Notes: a model not told the origin generated them from the letters alone. A stretch of DNA of 64,000 nucleotides from Gemmatimonadota bacterium (GCA_022826685.1 JAJDUL010000053.1:1-64000), one strand, 5' to 3'. Positions 1 through 9,210 are shown, counted from the first letter of the stretch. Translations and numbers: made by a program.

Positions 1-2
1 TG

Positions 3-242
3 AACGAGTTGCTCGACCCCGTGCCCGACGCTCGCCTCATCGTCGAGCGTCTCGCGGCCAGCGTGGCCAGCGCGTTCGGTGCGCCCGCCACGGCCGCGAC
101 GAAGGCTCCCGCGGGGATCGCGACCTCCGCGGCCCTGACCCGCCTGGCCGCCGGCTACGAGCGCCTCCACCGCGCCGGTGCCTGGCTCTGGCTCCGGGAA
201 CGGCCTCTCCCGCCGCTTGACGGTCCCGCAGGCCGCTTCTAG
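3..242 (+). CDS. C-terminal end of an unrecognised protein (cut by window edge)
   Basis: The reading frame is already open at the left edge and closes at TAG 240-242, leaving about 79 visible residues. The stretch is rich in Ala, Leu and Arg and ends in a Trp/Leu/Arg/Pro-rich tail. I see no membrane segment or motif that identifies a family. A TTG at position 9 could be a start, but the frame runs through it, so this is more likely the tail of a longer gene to the left. It lies about 80 nt upstream of the ExbB-like gene and may share its transcript. Function unknown. Confidence 0.45.
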   Translation, partial: NELLDPVPDARLIVERLAASVASAFGAPATAATKAPAGIATSAALTRLAAGYERLHRAGAWLWLRERPLPPLDGPAGRF

Positions 243-323
243 CTTGGTTCCGCTCGTACTTGGGCGCATCCGCGCCGGAGGGTGCGAGCCAGTCAATCGA
301 TCAATCTTACCGGGAGGCCCACC

Positions 324-998
324 TTGATCGCGTCCACACTCTGGTTGCAGGAGACACTGACGCTGGGCGAAGGACAGACGCTCAACCTCGCGGAGATCTG
401 GGAGGCCGGGGGGTGGATGATGTGGCCGCTCGGGGCCGCCCTGGCCATCGGGATCCTCATCATCCTCTTCAAGCTCGTCGACCTCCAGTTGAAGGGCGGC
501 AAGAACAAGAAGGTTCTTCAGGAAGCCGACGAACAGATCGCCGCCGGCCACCTCGACGAGGCGCTCGAACTCTGCACCGAGTCCGGCGCTCCGGCGGGGA
601 ACGTCCTCAGCGCGGGGCTCTCGCGGTACAACGAAGGGACCGACCGCGCGACGCAAGCGGTGGAGAATGCCGGCGCCATCGAAGTCGCGGGCCTCGAGAA
701 GGGTCTCGTGTGGCTGGCGACGTTGTCGAACGTCGCTCCGCTCCTCGGCTTCCTCGGGACCGTGATCGGGATGATCATGGCCTTCCAGGCCATCGAGATC
801 GCGGGCGAAGTGGAAGCCACCCTGGTCGCCGGCGGGATCAAGGTAGCGCTCATCACCACCGCCACCGGCCTCACGATCGCGATTCCGATCAACATCTTCC
901 ACAACTACTTCGTGACGAAGATCGATCGCCTCGTCATCGACATGGAAGAGAGTGCACAGCGTCTCATCGACGCGCTGCACGAGCGGGTGGCCGCCTAG
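324..998 (+). CDS. MotA/TolQ/ExbB proton-channel family protein
   Basis: About 224 residues with the family's three membrane segments: near 31-50, 130-155 and 173-195. The second and third hold the Gly/Thr/Pro-rich core typical of TolQ and ExbB (LLGFLGTVIGM; TATGLTIAIPINI). ExbB-type proteins form a pentameric proton channel in the inner membrane that energises outer-membrane or motility partners. I chose TTG 324 because GGGAGG sits 6 nt upstream; a GTG at 282 would add 14 residues but has no properly spaced ribosome site. The usual ExbD/TolR partner does not follow: a strong terminator comes next. It could be a TolQ-like protein whose partner is elsewhere. Confidence 0.88.
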   Translation: MIASTLWLQETLTLGEGQTLNLAEIWEAGGWMMWPLGAALAIGILIILFKLVDLQLKGGKNKKVLQEADEQIAAGHLDEALELCTESGAPAGNVLSAGLSRYNEGTDRATQAVENAGAIEVAGLEKGLVWLATLSNVAPLLGFLGTVIGMIMAFQAIEIAGEVEATLVAGGIKVALITTATGLTIAIPINIFHNYFVTKIDRLVIDMEESAQRLIDALHERVAA

Positions 999-1055
999 AA
1001 GAGACGAAACGTTCGCCGGGGCGTTTCCCGGCGCAGGCGATGGGGTTCCGAACGA

Positions 1056-1087
1056 GCGGCCCGCCATCCGGGCGGGCCGCTTTTTTT
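1056..1087 (+). terminator. Intrinsic terminator after the ExbB-like gene
   Basis: A perfect 10-bp stem (GCGGCCCGCC pairing with GGCGGGCCGC) around a 5-nt loop is followed directly by seven T residues. This is a textbook rho-independent terminator 57 nt beyond the ExbB-like stop codon, so that gene ends its transcript here. Confidence 0.93.
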
Positions 1088-1207
1088 CGGATCCGAAGAG
1101 GCCTCCGCTTGCATCGAGGGCACCGGAACATTGAAGTTCGGTGTCGGGCCGCAGGCCGGGGCCCCTGCGTGAGTGGGGTGGGGACGACGTGGGAAGGAGG
1201 CCTTCCT

Positions 1208-3574
1208 GTGCATGTTCAGCGGCAAATCCGGCGCCTTCGGCGCATCCATCGCGTACGCGATCTCTGGCTGGGGTCGCTACTGACGCTCGTCCTGGCGTCC
1301 GCTCTCGGCGCGCAGACCGGGAACGCGGCACGCCCATCCAACCCCGCCGAGGTCACGGCGACGACGGCAGGCGCGCGGCGCCTTCTCGATGCCCGGATGC
1401 CGGTCTCGGCATCGGCTCTGCTGGCGCGCGAGCTCGCCGCGGGCGAGGTGCGAGGGGACGAGATCGTGCTCCTGGCGGCGCAGGCCTTCGCGGATCAGCG
1501 GGCATGGGCTTCCGTGCTGAGCCTCCTCTCGGGGCGGGAGGGTCCACCCACGGCCACGCAGTCGCAGGCGGCGCTCCTCCTCGCTCGAGCGTATGCGGGA
1601 CTCGACAGCCTGACCCGGTCCGCGGCGCACTACCGCGCGTATCTGGACGCGGTCGACGGGACGCCTCCGCTCCGCGCGCGGGTGGAGTTCGCCCGCGTCT
1701 CCTACCGGCGGTACCACTGGTTCGAAGCGCGGGACCAGCTCGTCCTCGCCGAGCGGGAGCACCCCGAGTTCGCTCCGTGGTTGCGGCTCTCGCGGCTTTA
1801 TGCCCTGGCGGAGGCCGAGGACCGGGACGCCTTCGCCCTCGCGGACTCGATCGTACGCGAGGCCCGCGTGCCGGCGGACTCCGCGCTCCTCCCGGCGGCG
1901 CGCCTGGCCTTCGAACTCGGGGATCCCGAACGCGGGGCCGCGCTCGCGAGCCGCGCCGGAAGGGGCGTCCGGAACATCCTCGCCGCCCGGCACCTCGGGC
2001 CGCACTACCTGGCGACCGGGGACTCCGCCGCGGCGGCGTCGGCGTTCGCGGCCGCGCTCGCGAGAGGCCTTCAGACGCCGGAGACGGGATCGGCCCTCCT
2101 CGCGCTCACGCGATCCTGGCGGACGCTGCGCGATGTCGGCCGCTCCGACACCCGCGCCGGCCGTCGCTCCCGTGGCGCCGGCTACCTCTCGGAAGCGCTC
2201 GAGCTCGCACCCGCGGCCGAGCGCCCCGGCATCGCCGAGTCGCTCGCTTCGACCTACATGGCGCTGGGCAACCCCGGACGGGCGGCGGAGACGCTCGCCC
2301 CGTGGACCGGGGATCCCGCTTCCGTCACCGCGCCCCGGGCGTCGCTGTGGATGCTCGCCTCCAGCATCTACCGTGCGCTCGGGCGCCCCGGCGACGCCGC
2401 GACCGCGCACGAGACGGCCGCCCGCGGCTCCGGGGATGTCGCCGCCCGCGCCGCCTACCTGCTCGCGGACCTCGCACACGACGACGGCCACCCGGACATC
2501 GCTGCCGAGGGCTTCGAACGCTCCTACCGCGCCTTCCCGGAAGCGAGCTACGGATCGCGGTCGCTGGAACGGCTCGCCCTCCTCGCGTACCACGAGGGCC
2601 GCTACCCGGAAGCGCGCGCGCTCCTGGCCGAATACCGCGAGCGCTATCCCGAGGGCGGGTGGGTCCAGGGAGCCATCTACTGGAGCGGCAAGGTCGCGGA
2701 GGCGCTGGGGGACACCCAGGCCGCGAGCGCGTTCTACGCCCGCGCTCTCCGGTACAACCCGCTGGACTACTACGCCATCCTCGCGGAGGCCCGCACCGGC
2801 GCGGACCGCCTGGCCACCATCGGGCTCGGGGAAGCGGAGCCTTTGCCCGACCTCGATCCCATCCATGCGACCGCGCTGCGGCGCATGAACGTGCTGCGGG
2901 AGGTGGGGTGGCCCGAGCGGGCGCGCCGGGAATACCGCCGGGCGAGCGAGCGCGGACCGTCGACCTACGGCGCGATCCTCGCGTTCGCGCACGCGTTGAA
3001 TGCGGCGGAATGGACGCGGGAGGGGATTCGCGAAGGGTGGCGCGCGCAGGCCATCCGCGGACGCTGGACCCGGCCCCTTCTCGAAGCGATCTATCCACTG
3101 CCGTTTCGCGAGGCCCTCGTCGCCGCCGCGGAGCGGAACGGACTCTCGCCCCACTTCGTCGCCGGACTCTCGCGCCGCGAGTCGATGTTCGACCCCGAGA
3201 TCCGCTCCGTCGCGAACGCCATCGGCCTCATGCAACTCCTGCCGGAGACGGCCCGCAACGTCTCCTCCCGCGCCGGACTCGCCGGGTATCGCCGCCACCA
3301 GCTCACGGTCCCGCAGGTCAACCTGATGCTCGGTACCCGGTACCTGTCGGAAGTCCTCGGCCGCTTCGACGACTTCGATATCGCGGGGATGATCTCCTAC
3401 AACGCCGGCCCCCACCGCTACACGCGCTGGCGCGACTTTCCCGAGTTTTTGGATGAGGAAAAGCTGGTCGAGCGGATCCCCTACAGGGAGACGCGAGAGT
3501 ACGTTCGGGCGGTCACGGAACTCGCCGAAATCTACCGCTTCCTGTACCCGGATCTGGCCTCCGCGAAGCCCTGA
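1208..3574 (+). CDS. Soluble lytic murein transglycosylase (Slt-type), secreted
   Basis: About 788 residues. The N-terminus is basic and then hydrophobic (LWLGSLLTLVLASALG), a signal peptide ending near Ala-Gln. Residues about 40-620 are Ala/Leu-rich helical repeats of the TPR/superhelix kind seen in Slt70. The C-terminal SLT domain has the catalytic glutamate in SRRESMFDPEIRS (about E658), then GLMQLLP and the SYNAGP motif. Slt enzymes cleave the MurNAc-GlcNAc bond of peptidoglycan in the periplasm, leaving 1,6-anhydro ends. GTG 1208 is chosen because GGAAGGAGG ends 7 nt upstream; the open frame reaching back to 260 crosses the preceding terminator and is not coding. Confidence 0.93.
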   Translation: MHVQRQIRRLRRIHRVRDLWLGSLLTLVLASALGAQTGNAARPSNPAEVTATTAGARRLLDARMPVSASALLARELAAGEVRGDEIVLLAAQAFADQRAWASVLSLLSGREGPPTATQSQAALLLARAYAGLDSLTRSAAHYRAYLDAVDGTPPLRARVEFARVSYRRYHWFEARDQLVLAEREHPEFAPWLRLSRLYALAEAEDRDAFALADSIVREARVPADSALLPAARLAFELGDPERGAALASRAGRGVRNILAARHLGPHYLATGDSAAAASAFAAALARGLQTPETGSALLALTRSWRTLRDVGRSDTRAGRRSRGAGYLSEALELAPAAERPGIAESLASTYMALGNPGRAAETLAPWTGDPASVTAPRASLWMLASSIYRALGRPGDAATAHETAARGSGDVAARAAYLLADLAHDDGHPDIAAEGFERSYRAFPEASYGSRSLERLALLAYHEGRYPEARALLAEYRERYPEGGWVQGAIYWSGKVAEALGDTQAASAFYARALRYNPLDYYAILAEARTGADRLATIGLGEAEPLPDLDPIHATALRRMNVLREVGWPERARREYRRASERGPSTYGAILAFAHALNAAEWTREGIREGWRAQAIRGRWTRPLLEAIYPLPFREALVAAAERNGLSPHFVAGLSRRESMFDPEIRSVANAIGLMQLLPETARNVSSRAGLAGYRRHQLTVPQVNLMLGTRYLSEVLGRFDDFDIAGMISYNAGPHRYTRWRDFPEFLDEEKLVERIPYRETREYVRAVTELAEIYRFLYPDLASAKP

Positions 3575-3618
3575 ACAGGCGGTTTTTGACGGCCCCGCGA
3601 CGATCCCGTAACGACCTG

Positions 3619-3647
3619 TTGACGGCTCCAAATTGCTCGCATAGCAT
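3619..3647 (+). promoter_or_regulatory. Probable sigma-70 promoter of the cold-shock gene
   Basis: TTGACG (3619-3624) is separated by 17 nt from TAGCAT (3642-3647), a good match to -35/-10 consensus in an otherwise G+C-rich region. Transcription would start near 3654, giving an untranslated leader of about 100 nt before the cold-shock ATG, as is usual for csp mRNAs. The leader contains a GC-rich hairpin (GCGCGG/CCGCGC, 3696-3711) shortly before the Shine-Dalgarno sequence. Confidence 0.6.
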
Positions 3648-3754
3648 AGGTGCGTCTCGAGTCCGGCGGGGCGAAAGAAAGACGCCAAAAACGATGCGCG
3701 GCGAGCCGCGCGACGCGCCCGCAACACCCATCACCGATGTTCGCAGGAGGCAGG

Positions 3755-3961
3755 ATGCCATCAGGTACGGTAAAGTGGTTCAACGACTCCAAGGGGTACG
3801 GTTTCATCGAGCAGCCCGACGGCGGCGATGACGTCTTCGTCCACTATTCGTCCATCGACATGGACGGGTACAAGACGCTCGCCGAAGGGATGGAAGTGGA
3901 CTACGAGTTCACGCAGGGCGACAAGGGCCTGCACGCGACCCGCGTCGTGCGCACCGCCTGA
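3755..3961 (+). CDS. Cold-shock domain protein (CspA family)
   Basis: Sixty-eight residues, the normal Csp size. It has RNP1 (KGYGFI) and RNP2 (VFVHY), the surface motifs by which these five-stranded beta barrels bind single-stranded RNA or DNA and melt RNA structure. ATG 3755 follows GCAGGAGG at a 4-nt spacing. It stands alone: it has its own promoter and about 100-nt leader upstream and an intrinsic terminator just downstream, so it is a single-gene unit probably controlled at the mRNA level. Confidence 0.96.
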   Translation: MPSGTVKWFNDSKGYGFIEQPDGGDDVFVHYSSIDMDGYKTLAEGMEVDYEFTQGDKGLHATRVVRTA

Positions 3962-3986
3962 CCGGACGCCGTAGCCGGAACTTCAC

Positions 3987-4019
3987 GCGCCCCGCCCCAC
4001 CCGGCGGGGCGCTTTTTTT
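3987..4019 (+). terminator. Intrinsic terminator after the cold-shock gene
   Basis: A perfect 10-bp stem (GCGCCCCGCC with GGCGGGGCGC) and a 6-nt loop are followed by seven T residues, 26 nt after the csp stop codon. Confidence 0.93.
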
Positions 4020-4030
4020 GGTCCCCGGCT

Positions 4031-4060
4031 TTGCCACGGACGGCCCCCCCGCCATACATA
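4031..4060 (+). promoter_or_regulatory. Possible promoter of polA
   Basis: TTGCCA (4031-4036) lies 18 nt before TACATA (4055-4060). The -10 match is only moderate. If real, transcription would begin near 4067, downstream of the ATG at 4062, and would favour the GTG at 4119 as the polA start. Confidence 0.35.
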
Positions 4061-4118
4061 GATGCCATGCCGACCATCCCCGACAGCCCGTGAACGCCGT
4101 GCGGCGGCACCAGGCGTC

Positions 4119-6908
4119 GTGAACCCCGCACGGGCCACCCGTCCGTCGCTCTTCCTGCTCGATGGCTACGCGCTCATCTACCGGGCGTTCTTCGCCATGA
4201 TCAACCGGCCGCTCACGACCTCCAGCGGCGAGAACACGTCGGCCCCCTACGGCATCGCCCGCTTCCTCATGCGGCTGATCGCCGATCACGCACCCGACTA
4301 TCTCGGTGTCGCGTTCGATGCCGGCGACAGCTTCCGCACCGACATCTACCCGGAGTACAAAGCCACGCGAGAGAAGATGCCCGACGAACTCCGGGCGTCC
4401 CTCCCCCGGTGTCGGGAGGTCTTCGACGCCTTCCGGGTGCCCGTCATCGAGGCGGAAGGGTGGGAGGCGGACGACGTGATCGGGACCCTCGCGCAGAAGG
4501 CCGCAGACCGTGGTCTGCGCACCATCATCGTCTCCGGAGACAAGGATTTCCACCAGCTTGTGGACGATCGCACCGCGTTGCTCAATCCGGGCCGCGGCGG
4601 ACCCGCCGGAGTGGAACAGGTGTGGGTGACGCCGGACAACGCCGAGGAGCGGTTCGGCGTGCCGCCGGAGCACGTGACCGACTTCCTCGCGCTGCTCGGC
4701 GACTCGTCCGACAACGTCCCCGGCGTGCCCGGCATCGGGAAGAAGACCGCGCCCGCGCTCATCCGGGAGTTCGGCGACCTGGAGTCCATCCTCGCGCGAG
4801 CGGAGGAGGTCAAGGCCGCCCGGGCCCGCAACGCGCTTCTCAAGCACGCCGAGGACGCCCGGCGCTCCAGGCGGCTGGTGACGATCCGCACCGATGCGCC
4901 CGTGAGCCTCGATCTCGAGAGCCTCCGGTCACGGACGCTGGACGCCGAAAAGGCGGCGGCCGTCTTCCGCGACCTGGAGTTCCACAACCTGCTCAGGGAG
5001 CTTGAGGCTCCGGCGACCGAGGCGGAGCGCTTCGCTCCGGAGGTGGACGTCGTGGCCGCCGCCGATGGGCTGGGCGCTCTGCTGGCCGAGTGCTCGGAAG
5101 CTCCGCGCATCGGACTCTTCGTCGCGGGCAGTTCCGACGATCCGCTCGGCGCCGATCTCGTCGGCCTCGCAGTCGCCGCCTCCGAGGACCGCGCCTTCTA
5201 CCTGCCCCTCGGGCACCGGGCCCCGGAGATCCAGCACGATGCGGCGGGAAACCCGACGCTCGCCTTCGATGCGGGCGAACCGGTCGGCCTGCCGGGGATG
5301 TCGTCGCCCGACATGCGGGGTCTGCGGGAATTGCTCGCCTCCGACACCCCGAAACTCGGGCACGACCTCAAGTACGCCGCCCAGCTCCTGCGCCGGCACG
5401 GCGTCGAGCTGGGGGGTCTCGAGGACGACGACGCGTTCGACACGCAGATCTCCTCCTACTGCCTGGATCCGGCCCGCCGCGACCGCGCCCTCTCCACCCT
5501 CGGCCCCGACCGCCTGGGCGTCGCTCTGGAGACGGGCGACGCCATCACGGGCACCGGACGGAACCGTCTCCCCCGCGCATCGGTCGAGCCTGCGCGGGTC
5601 GCCGAATGGGCCGGCGCCCGCGCCGCTCTCCTGCACCGCCTCGCGAAGGTCGACGAAGCCGACCTCGTGCGCACGGGCATGGGCCGCCTCTTCCGCGAGG
5701 TCGAGATGCCGCTGGTCACCGTCCTCGCGAGCATGGAGCGGGCGGGCATCGCGATCGACCTCGACTTCTTCGGCGAGTTGCGCGCCCGCCTGCGCCGCGA
5801 TCTCGACGCCGTGCGCTCGGAGATCCACAAGATCGCCGGGACCGAGGTGAACCTCCGCTCCGTGCCGCAGATGCGGGCGCTTCTCTTCGACCAGCTCGCG
5901 CTGCCCGTCCTCAAGAAGACGAAGACCGGGCCCTCCACAGACGAGTCCGTGCTCGAACAACTCGCGGCGATGGGCCACGAACTTCCACGCCTCATCCTCG
6001 AACACCGGGAACTCGACAAGCTGGACGGCACGTACGTGAGCGTGCTCCCGCGCCTCATCGACGACGAGGGGCGCATCCACACCCGCTTCAACCAGACCGT
6101 CGCCGCGACCGGCCGACTCTCCTCCTCGGACCCCAACCTCCAGAACATCCCGATCCGGCGGGCGCTGGGGCGCGAGATCCGGAAGGGGTTCGTCGCCGCA
6201 CCCGGCCACCTGTTCACCGGGGCGGACTATTCGCAGATCGAACTCCGCGTGATGGCCCATCTCTCGGGGGACGAGGCGTTCGTGGAAGCGTTCCGGGCGG
6301 AGCGCGACATCCACCGGGAGACCGCGGCCCGCATCTTCGGGGTCGAGCCGGACGCTGTCACGCCGACCATGCGCGAGCAGGCGAAGACCATCAACTTCGC
6401 GACCATCTACGGCCAGGGGCCCTTCGCCCTTGCCCAGCAGCTCGGCATCTCGCGGACGCAGGCGAGCGAGTTCATCGACGGATACTTCGAGAGGTTCGCG
6501 GGCGTCGCGGCCTACCTCGAGGAGATGAAGGAACAGGCGCGCGACCGGAACTACGTCGAGACGCTGTTCGGACGCCGGCGGTACATCCCCGAGATCCGGT
6601 CCAGGAACCCCGGGATCCGCGGCTACGGCGAACGCACCGCGACGAACTCCCCCATCCAGGGATCCGCGGCGGACCTCATCAAGGTGTCGATGATCCGGCT
6701 GCACGAGCGTCTGGCGGGAACCGAGGCCCGCATGCTGCTGCAGGTGCACGACGAGTTGCTCATCGAGGCCCCGGAGTCCGAGGTTGAAACCATCGGCGGG
6801 ATCGTGCGCGAGGAGATGGAGGGGGCCATCGAGCTGACCGTCCCCCTGCGCGTCGATCTCGGGATCGGCCGCAGCTGGTACGACTGCAAATTCGGGAAGG
6901 GATCGTGA
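4119..6908 (+). CDS. polA: DNA polymerase I
   Basis: About 929 residues with all three PolA regions. The N-terminal 5'-3' exonuclease shows LFLLDGYALIYRAFFA, EADDVIGTLA, SGDKDFHQL and GVPGIGKKTAP. A middle domain with the 3'-5' exonuclease fold follows but lacks the metal-binding DTE motif and the late Tyr/Asp pair. The C-terminal polymerase has motif A (DYSQIELR, D703), motif B (KTINFATIYG) and motif C (VHDE, D878). It fills gaps after excision repair and removes RNA primers. GTG 4119 puts the first beta strand close to the start as in other PolA proteins; ATG 4062 would add 19 residues with no ribosome site. Its stop overlaps the next start (GTGA). Confidence 0.95.
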   Translation: MNPARATRPSLFLLDGYALIYRAFFAMINRPLTTSSGENTSAPYGIARFLMRLIADHAPDYLGVAFDAGDSFRTDIYPEYKATREKMPDELRASLPRCREVFDAFRVPVIEAEGWEADDVIGTLAQKAADRGLRTIIVSGDKDFHQLVDDRTALLNPGRGGPAGVEQVWVTPDNAEERFGVPPEHVTDFLALLGDSSDNVPGVPGIGKKTAPALIREFGDLESILARAEEVKAARARNALLKHAEDARRSRRLVTIRTDAPVSLDLESLRSRTLDAEKAAAVFRDLEFHNLLRELEAPATEAERFAPEVDVVAAADGLGALLAECSEAPRIGLFVAGSSDDPLGADLVGLAVAASEDRAFYLPLGHRAPEIQHDAAGNPTLAFDAGEPVGLPGMSSPDMRGLRELLASDTPKLGHDLKYAAQLLRRHGVELGGLEDDDAFDTQISSYCLDPARRDRALSTLGPDRLGVALETGDAITGTGRNRLPRASVEPARVAEWAGARAALLHRLAKVDEADLVRTGMGRLFREVEMPLVTVLASMERAGIAIDLDFFGELRARLRRDLDAVRSEIHKIAGTEVNLRSVPQMRALLFDQLALPVLKKTKTGPSTDESVLEQLAAMGHELPRLILEHRELDKLDGTYVSVLPRLIDDEGRIHTRFNQTVAATGRLSSSDPNLQNIPIRRALGREIRKGFVAAPGHLFTGADYSQIELRVMAHLSGDEAFVEAFRAERDIHRETAARIFGVEPDAVTPTMREQAKTINFATIYGQGPFALAQQLGISRTQASEFIDGYFERFAGVAAYLEEMKEQARDRNYVETLFGRRRYIPEIRSRNPGIRGYGERTATNSPIQGSAADLIKVSMIRLHERLAGTEARMLLQVHDELLIEAPESEVETIGGIVREEMEGAIELTVPLRVDLGIGRSWYDCKFGKGS

Positions 6909-8008
6909 ACGCAGCCCGGACCGCCCTCATCGCCTTGACCTCGAGCGCGCTCGCGTGCGCACCGCCCTCCACGCCCGACCCGTCCGCGCTGGAGGGGTTC
7001 GCGGACCGCATGGCCGAACTGGGCGTGCCCGGCGTCAGCGTTGCCGTCCTGGTCGACGGCGAGATCGCCTGGGCGCGCGGCTACGGCCTCGCCGACGTCG
7101 AATCGGGCCGGCCCGTGACGCCGAACACGCTCTTCCAGGCGGCCTCGATCTCGAAGCCCGTGGCGGCCCTCGCCGCCCTCCGCCTCGTCGAGTCGGGCCA
7201 AGTGGACCTCGACAGGGACGTCAACGCCTATCTCACGAGTTGGCGGGTTCCGGACAACGCGTTCACGGAGCAGGGGCCCGTCACCCTGCGCGGGCTCCTC
7301 ACGCACCGGGCCGGCCTCACCGTGTGGGGCTTCCCCGGGTACGGCCCGGACGAGGAGGCCCCGGACGGGCCGGGCGTTCTCGACGGCCGCGGCAACACGG
7401 ACCCGGTGCGCGTCTACAAGGCGCCGGGGGAGAGCTGGCAATACTCCGGCGGCGGCTACACGGTGATGCAGCAACTCGTGGCCGACATGGCCGGCAAACC
7501 GTTCGCCGCGGTCATGCGCGAGGAGGTTCTCGACCCGATCGGCATGTCGCGCTCGACGTACGAACAGCCGATCGCCCCCGAGCGGCAGGACGATATCGCG
7601 ACAGGCTACCGGTCGGACGGCGAGCGCGTCCCCGGCGGGTGGCATACCTATCCCGAACAGGCGGCCGCCGGCCTGTGGACGACGCCGAGCGAACTCGCGC
7701 TCTACGCCCGCGAGGTGCAGCGGGCCTGGAAGGGCGAGTCGACCCGCGTGCTGGGAGAAGCGCTCGCCCGCGAGATGCTGACGCCCGACGCGGACGACTG
7801 GGGGCTGGGCCCGGCGATCTCCGAGGACGGCGAACGCTTCCGGCACGGCGGCTCGAACCAGGGCTTCCGCTGCACGTTCGCGGCCTACATCGATGGAGAC
7901 GACGGGGTCTTCGTGATGACGAACTCGGACTCCGGGAGCGAGCTCGCGGCCGAGATCGCGATCATGGTCGCCCACGCATACGGCTGGTCCGGACCCCGCG
8001 CCGAATAG
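6905..8008 (+). CDS. Secreted beta-lactamase-family serine hydrolase
   Basis: 367 residues. A hydrophobic N-terminus ending in a cysteine (SALAC) suggests an exported, perhaps lipid-anchored, protein. The class C beta-lactamase/esterase fold is shown by SISK (the nucleophile serine and lysine of SxxK), by QYSGGGY at the position of the YxN tyrosine, and by RHGGSN near the C-terminus. Such proteins are peptidases, esterases or D-amino-acid amidases more often than true beta-lactamases; the substrate cannot be told from sequence. The GTG start overlaps the polA stop by 4 nt, so translation is probably coupled to polA. Confidence 0.87.
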   Translation: MNAARTALIALTSSALACAPPSTPDPSALEGFADRMAELGVPGVSVAVLVDGEIAWARGYGLADVESGRPVTPNTLFQAASISKPVAALAALRLVESGQVDLDRDVNAYLTSWRVPDNAFTEQGPVTLRGLLTHRAGLTVWGFPGYGPDEEAPDGPGVLDGRGNTDPVRVYKAPGESWQYSGGGYTVMQQLVADMAGKPFAAVMREEVLDPIGMSRSTYEQPIAPERQDDIATGYRSDGERVPGGWHTYPEQAAAGLWTTPSELALYAREVQRAWKGESTRVLGEALAREMLTPDADDWGLGPAISEDGERFRHGGSNQGFRCTFAAYIDGDDGVFVMTNSDSGSELAAEIAIMVAHAYGWSGPRAE

Positions 8009-8022
8009 AAAGGGACAAACCG

Positions 8023-9147
8023 ATGACGAAGTGGAACCAGACCCGACGAGAGTTCGTGAAGACGTCCGCGCGCGCCGGCGGCGCCCTGGGCGTCATGGGC
8101 GCCTTCGGCTCCGCCGCCTGTGCGGGCGGTTCCGAACAGCCTCTCCGCATCCTCATCCTCGGCGGGACGCGCTTCATCGGTCCCCACCAGGTGAAGTACG
8201 CGCTCGACCGGGGCCACGAGGTCTCGACCTTCACGCGCGGGCAGACCGAACCGCCCTTCTTCCACGACTATTTCGAGCGCGTCGAGCAACTCATCGGCGA
8301 TCGCACGAGCGATCTGTCGGCGCTCGAGGGGCGGGAGTGGGACGCCGTGATCGACAACTCCGCCTCCTACCCGAGCTGGGTCGCCGCAACGGCCGAACTG
8401 CTCCGCGACCAGGTCGACCGCTACCTCTTCGTCTCGTCCATCTCGGCTTACGCGGACTTCGCCACGGTCGGGATCGACGAGGACTACCACGTGGGGCAGC
8501 TCTCGCCGGACGAGGCGGAGGACGACGGCCAGTACGGCCCCAGGAAGGCGCGCTGCGAGGAGTACGCGCGCGACGCCTTCGGCGAGAACGCGATCATCGT
8601 GCGACCCGGGCTGATCATCGGCCCCGGCGACAACACGGACCGCTGGACCTACTGGCCGGTGCGGGTCGACCGGGGCGGGGAGGTGCTCGCCCCCAACACC
8701 CCCGCCGACCCCGTGCAGAACGTCGACGCCCGCGACCTCTCCGAGTGGATCGTGCGTCTCGTCGAGGGCCCCGGGCACGGCGGCACGTACAACGCCACGG
8801 GCGAGGTGCAGCCGTTTGGCGAAATGCTGGAAGAGATCCGGGGCGCGCTCGGCTCCGACGCGTCGTTCACCTGGGTGCCGACGGCGTTCATGCAGGAGCA
8901 GGAGGTCGCGCCGTGGATGCACATGACGAACTGGACGCCGCCGGAGGGGCCGACGGTGGGGATGAACCAGGTCTCGGTGGCGGCCGCCGTGCAGGCCGGG
9001 CTCACCTTCCGGCCGCTCGCGGACACCGCCCGCGACACCGTCGAATGGTGGAACTCGCTCCCCGACGAGCGCCGCGCGGAACCACGGGCCGGTCTCCCCG
9101 CCGACAGGGAGGCCGAAGTCCTCGCCGCATGGCACGCCAGCGCATGA
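8023..9147 (+). CDS. Tat-exported NAD-dependent epimerase/dehydratase (extended SDR)
   Basis: 374 residues. The N-terminus carries a twin-arginine motif (TRREFVKTS) and a hydrophobic stretch ending at AAC, so it is probably exported folded and may be lipid-anchored. It is followed by a Rossmann nucleotide-binding loop (LGGTRFIGPH), a serine-rich SSISAY and the catalytic YGPRK (YxxxK). The family acts on sugar nucleotides or related substrates; export with a bound nucleotide cofactor explains the Tat signal. ATG 8023 follows AAAGGGA. It starts 14 nt after the serine hydrolase gene and is probably co-transcribed with it. The exact reaction is unknown. Confidence 0.87.
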   Translation: MTKWNQTRREFVKTSARAGGALGVMGAFGSAACAGGSEQPLRILILGGTRFIGPHQVKYALDRGHEVSTFTRGQTEPPFFHDYFERVEQLIGDRTSDLSALEGREWDAVIDNSASYPSWVAATAELLRDQVDRYLFVSSISAYADFATVGIDEDYHVGQLSPDEAEDDGQYGPRKARCEEYARDAFGENAIIVRPGLIIGPGDNTDRWTYWPVRVDRGGEVLAPNTPADPVQNVDARDLSEWIVRLVEGPGHGGTYNATGEVQPFGEMLEEIRGALGSDASFTWVPTAFMQEQEVAPWMHMTNWTPPEGPTVGMNQVSVAAAVQAGLTFRPLADTARDTVEWWNSLPDERRAEPRAGLPADREAEVLAAWHASA

Positions 9148-9210
9148 GTTGCCGCTGACTCCTCACCGGGAGCCCGGAACCTTCAGCGGACCCGAGTGGT
9201 TAAATTCACC

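Noticed and set aside
260-1207. Upstream extension of the transglycosylase frame
   Set aside because: It runs through the ExbB-like gene in another phase and through an intrinsic terminator; GTG 1208 has a proper ribosome site.
1277-3727. 816-codon antisense frame over the transglycosylase
   Set aside because: Low-complexity Arg/Gly/Glu translation; the plus-strand gene has signal peptide, ribosome site and SLT motifs.
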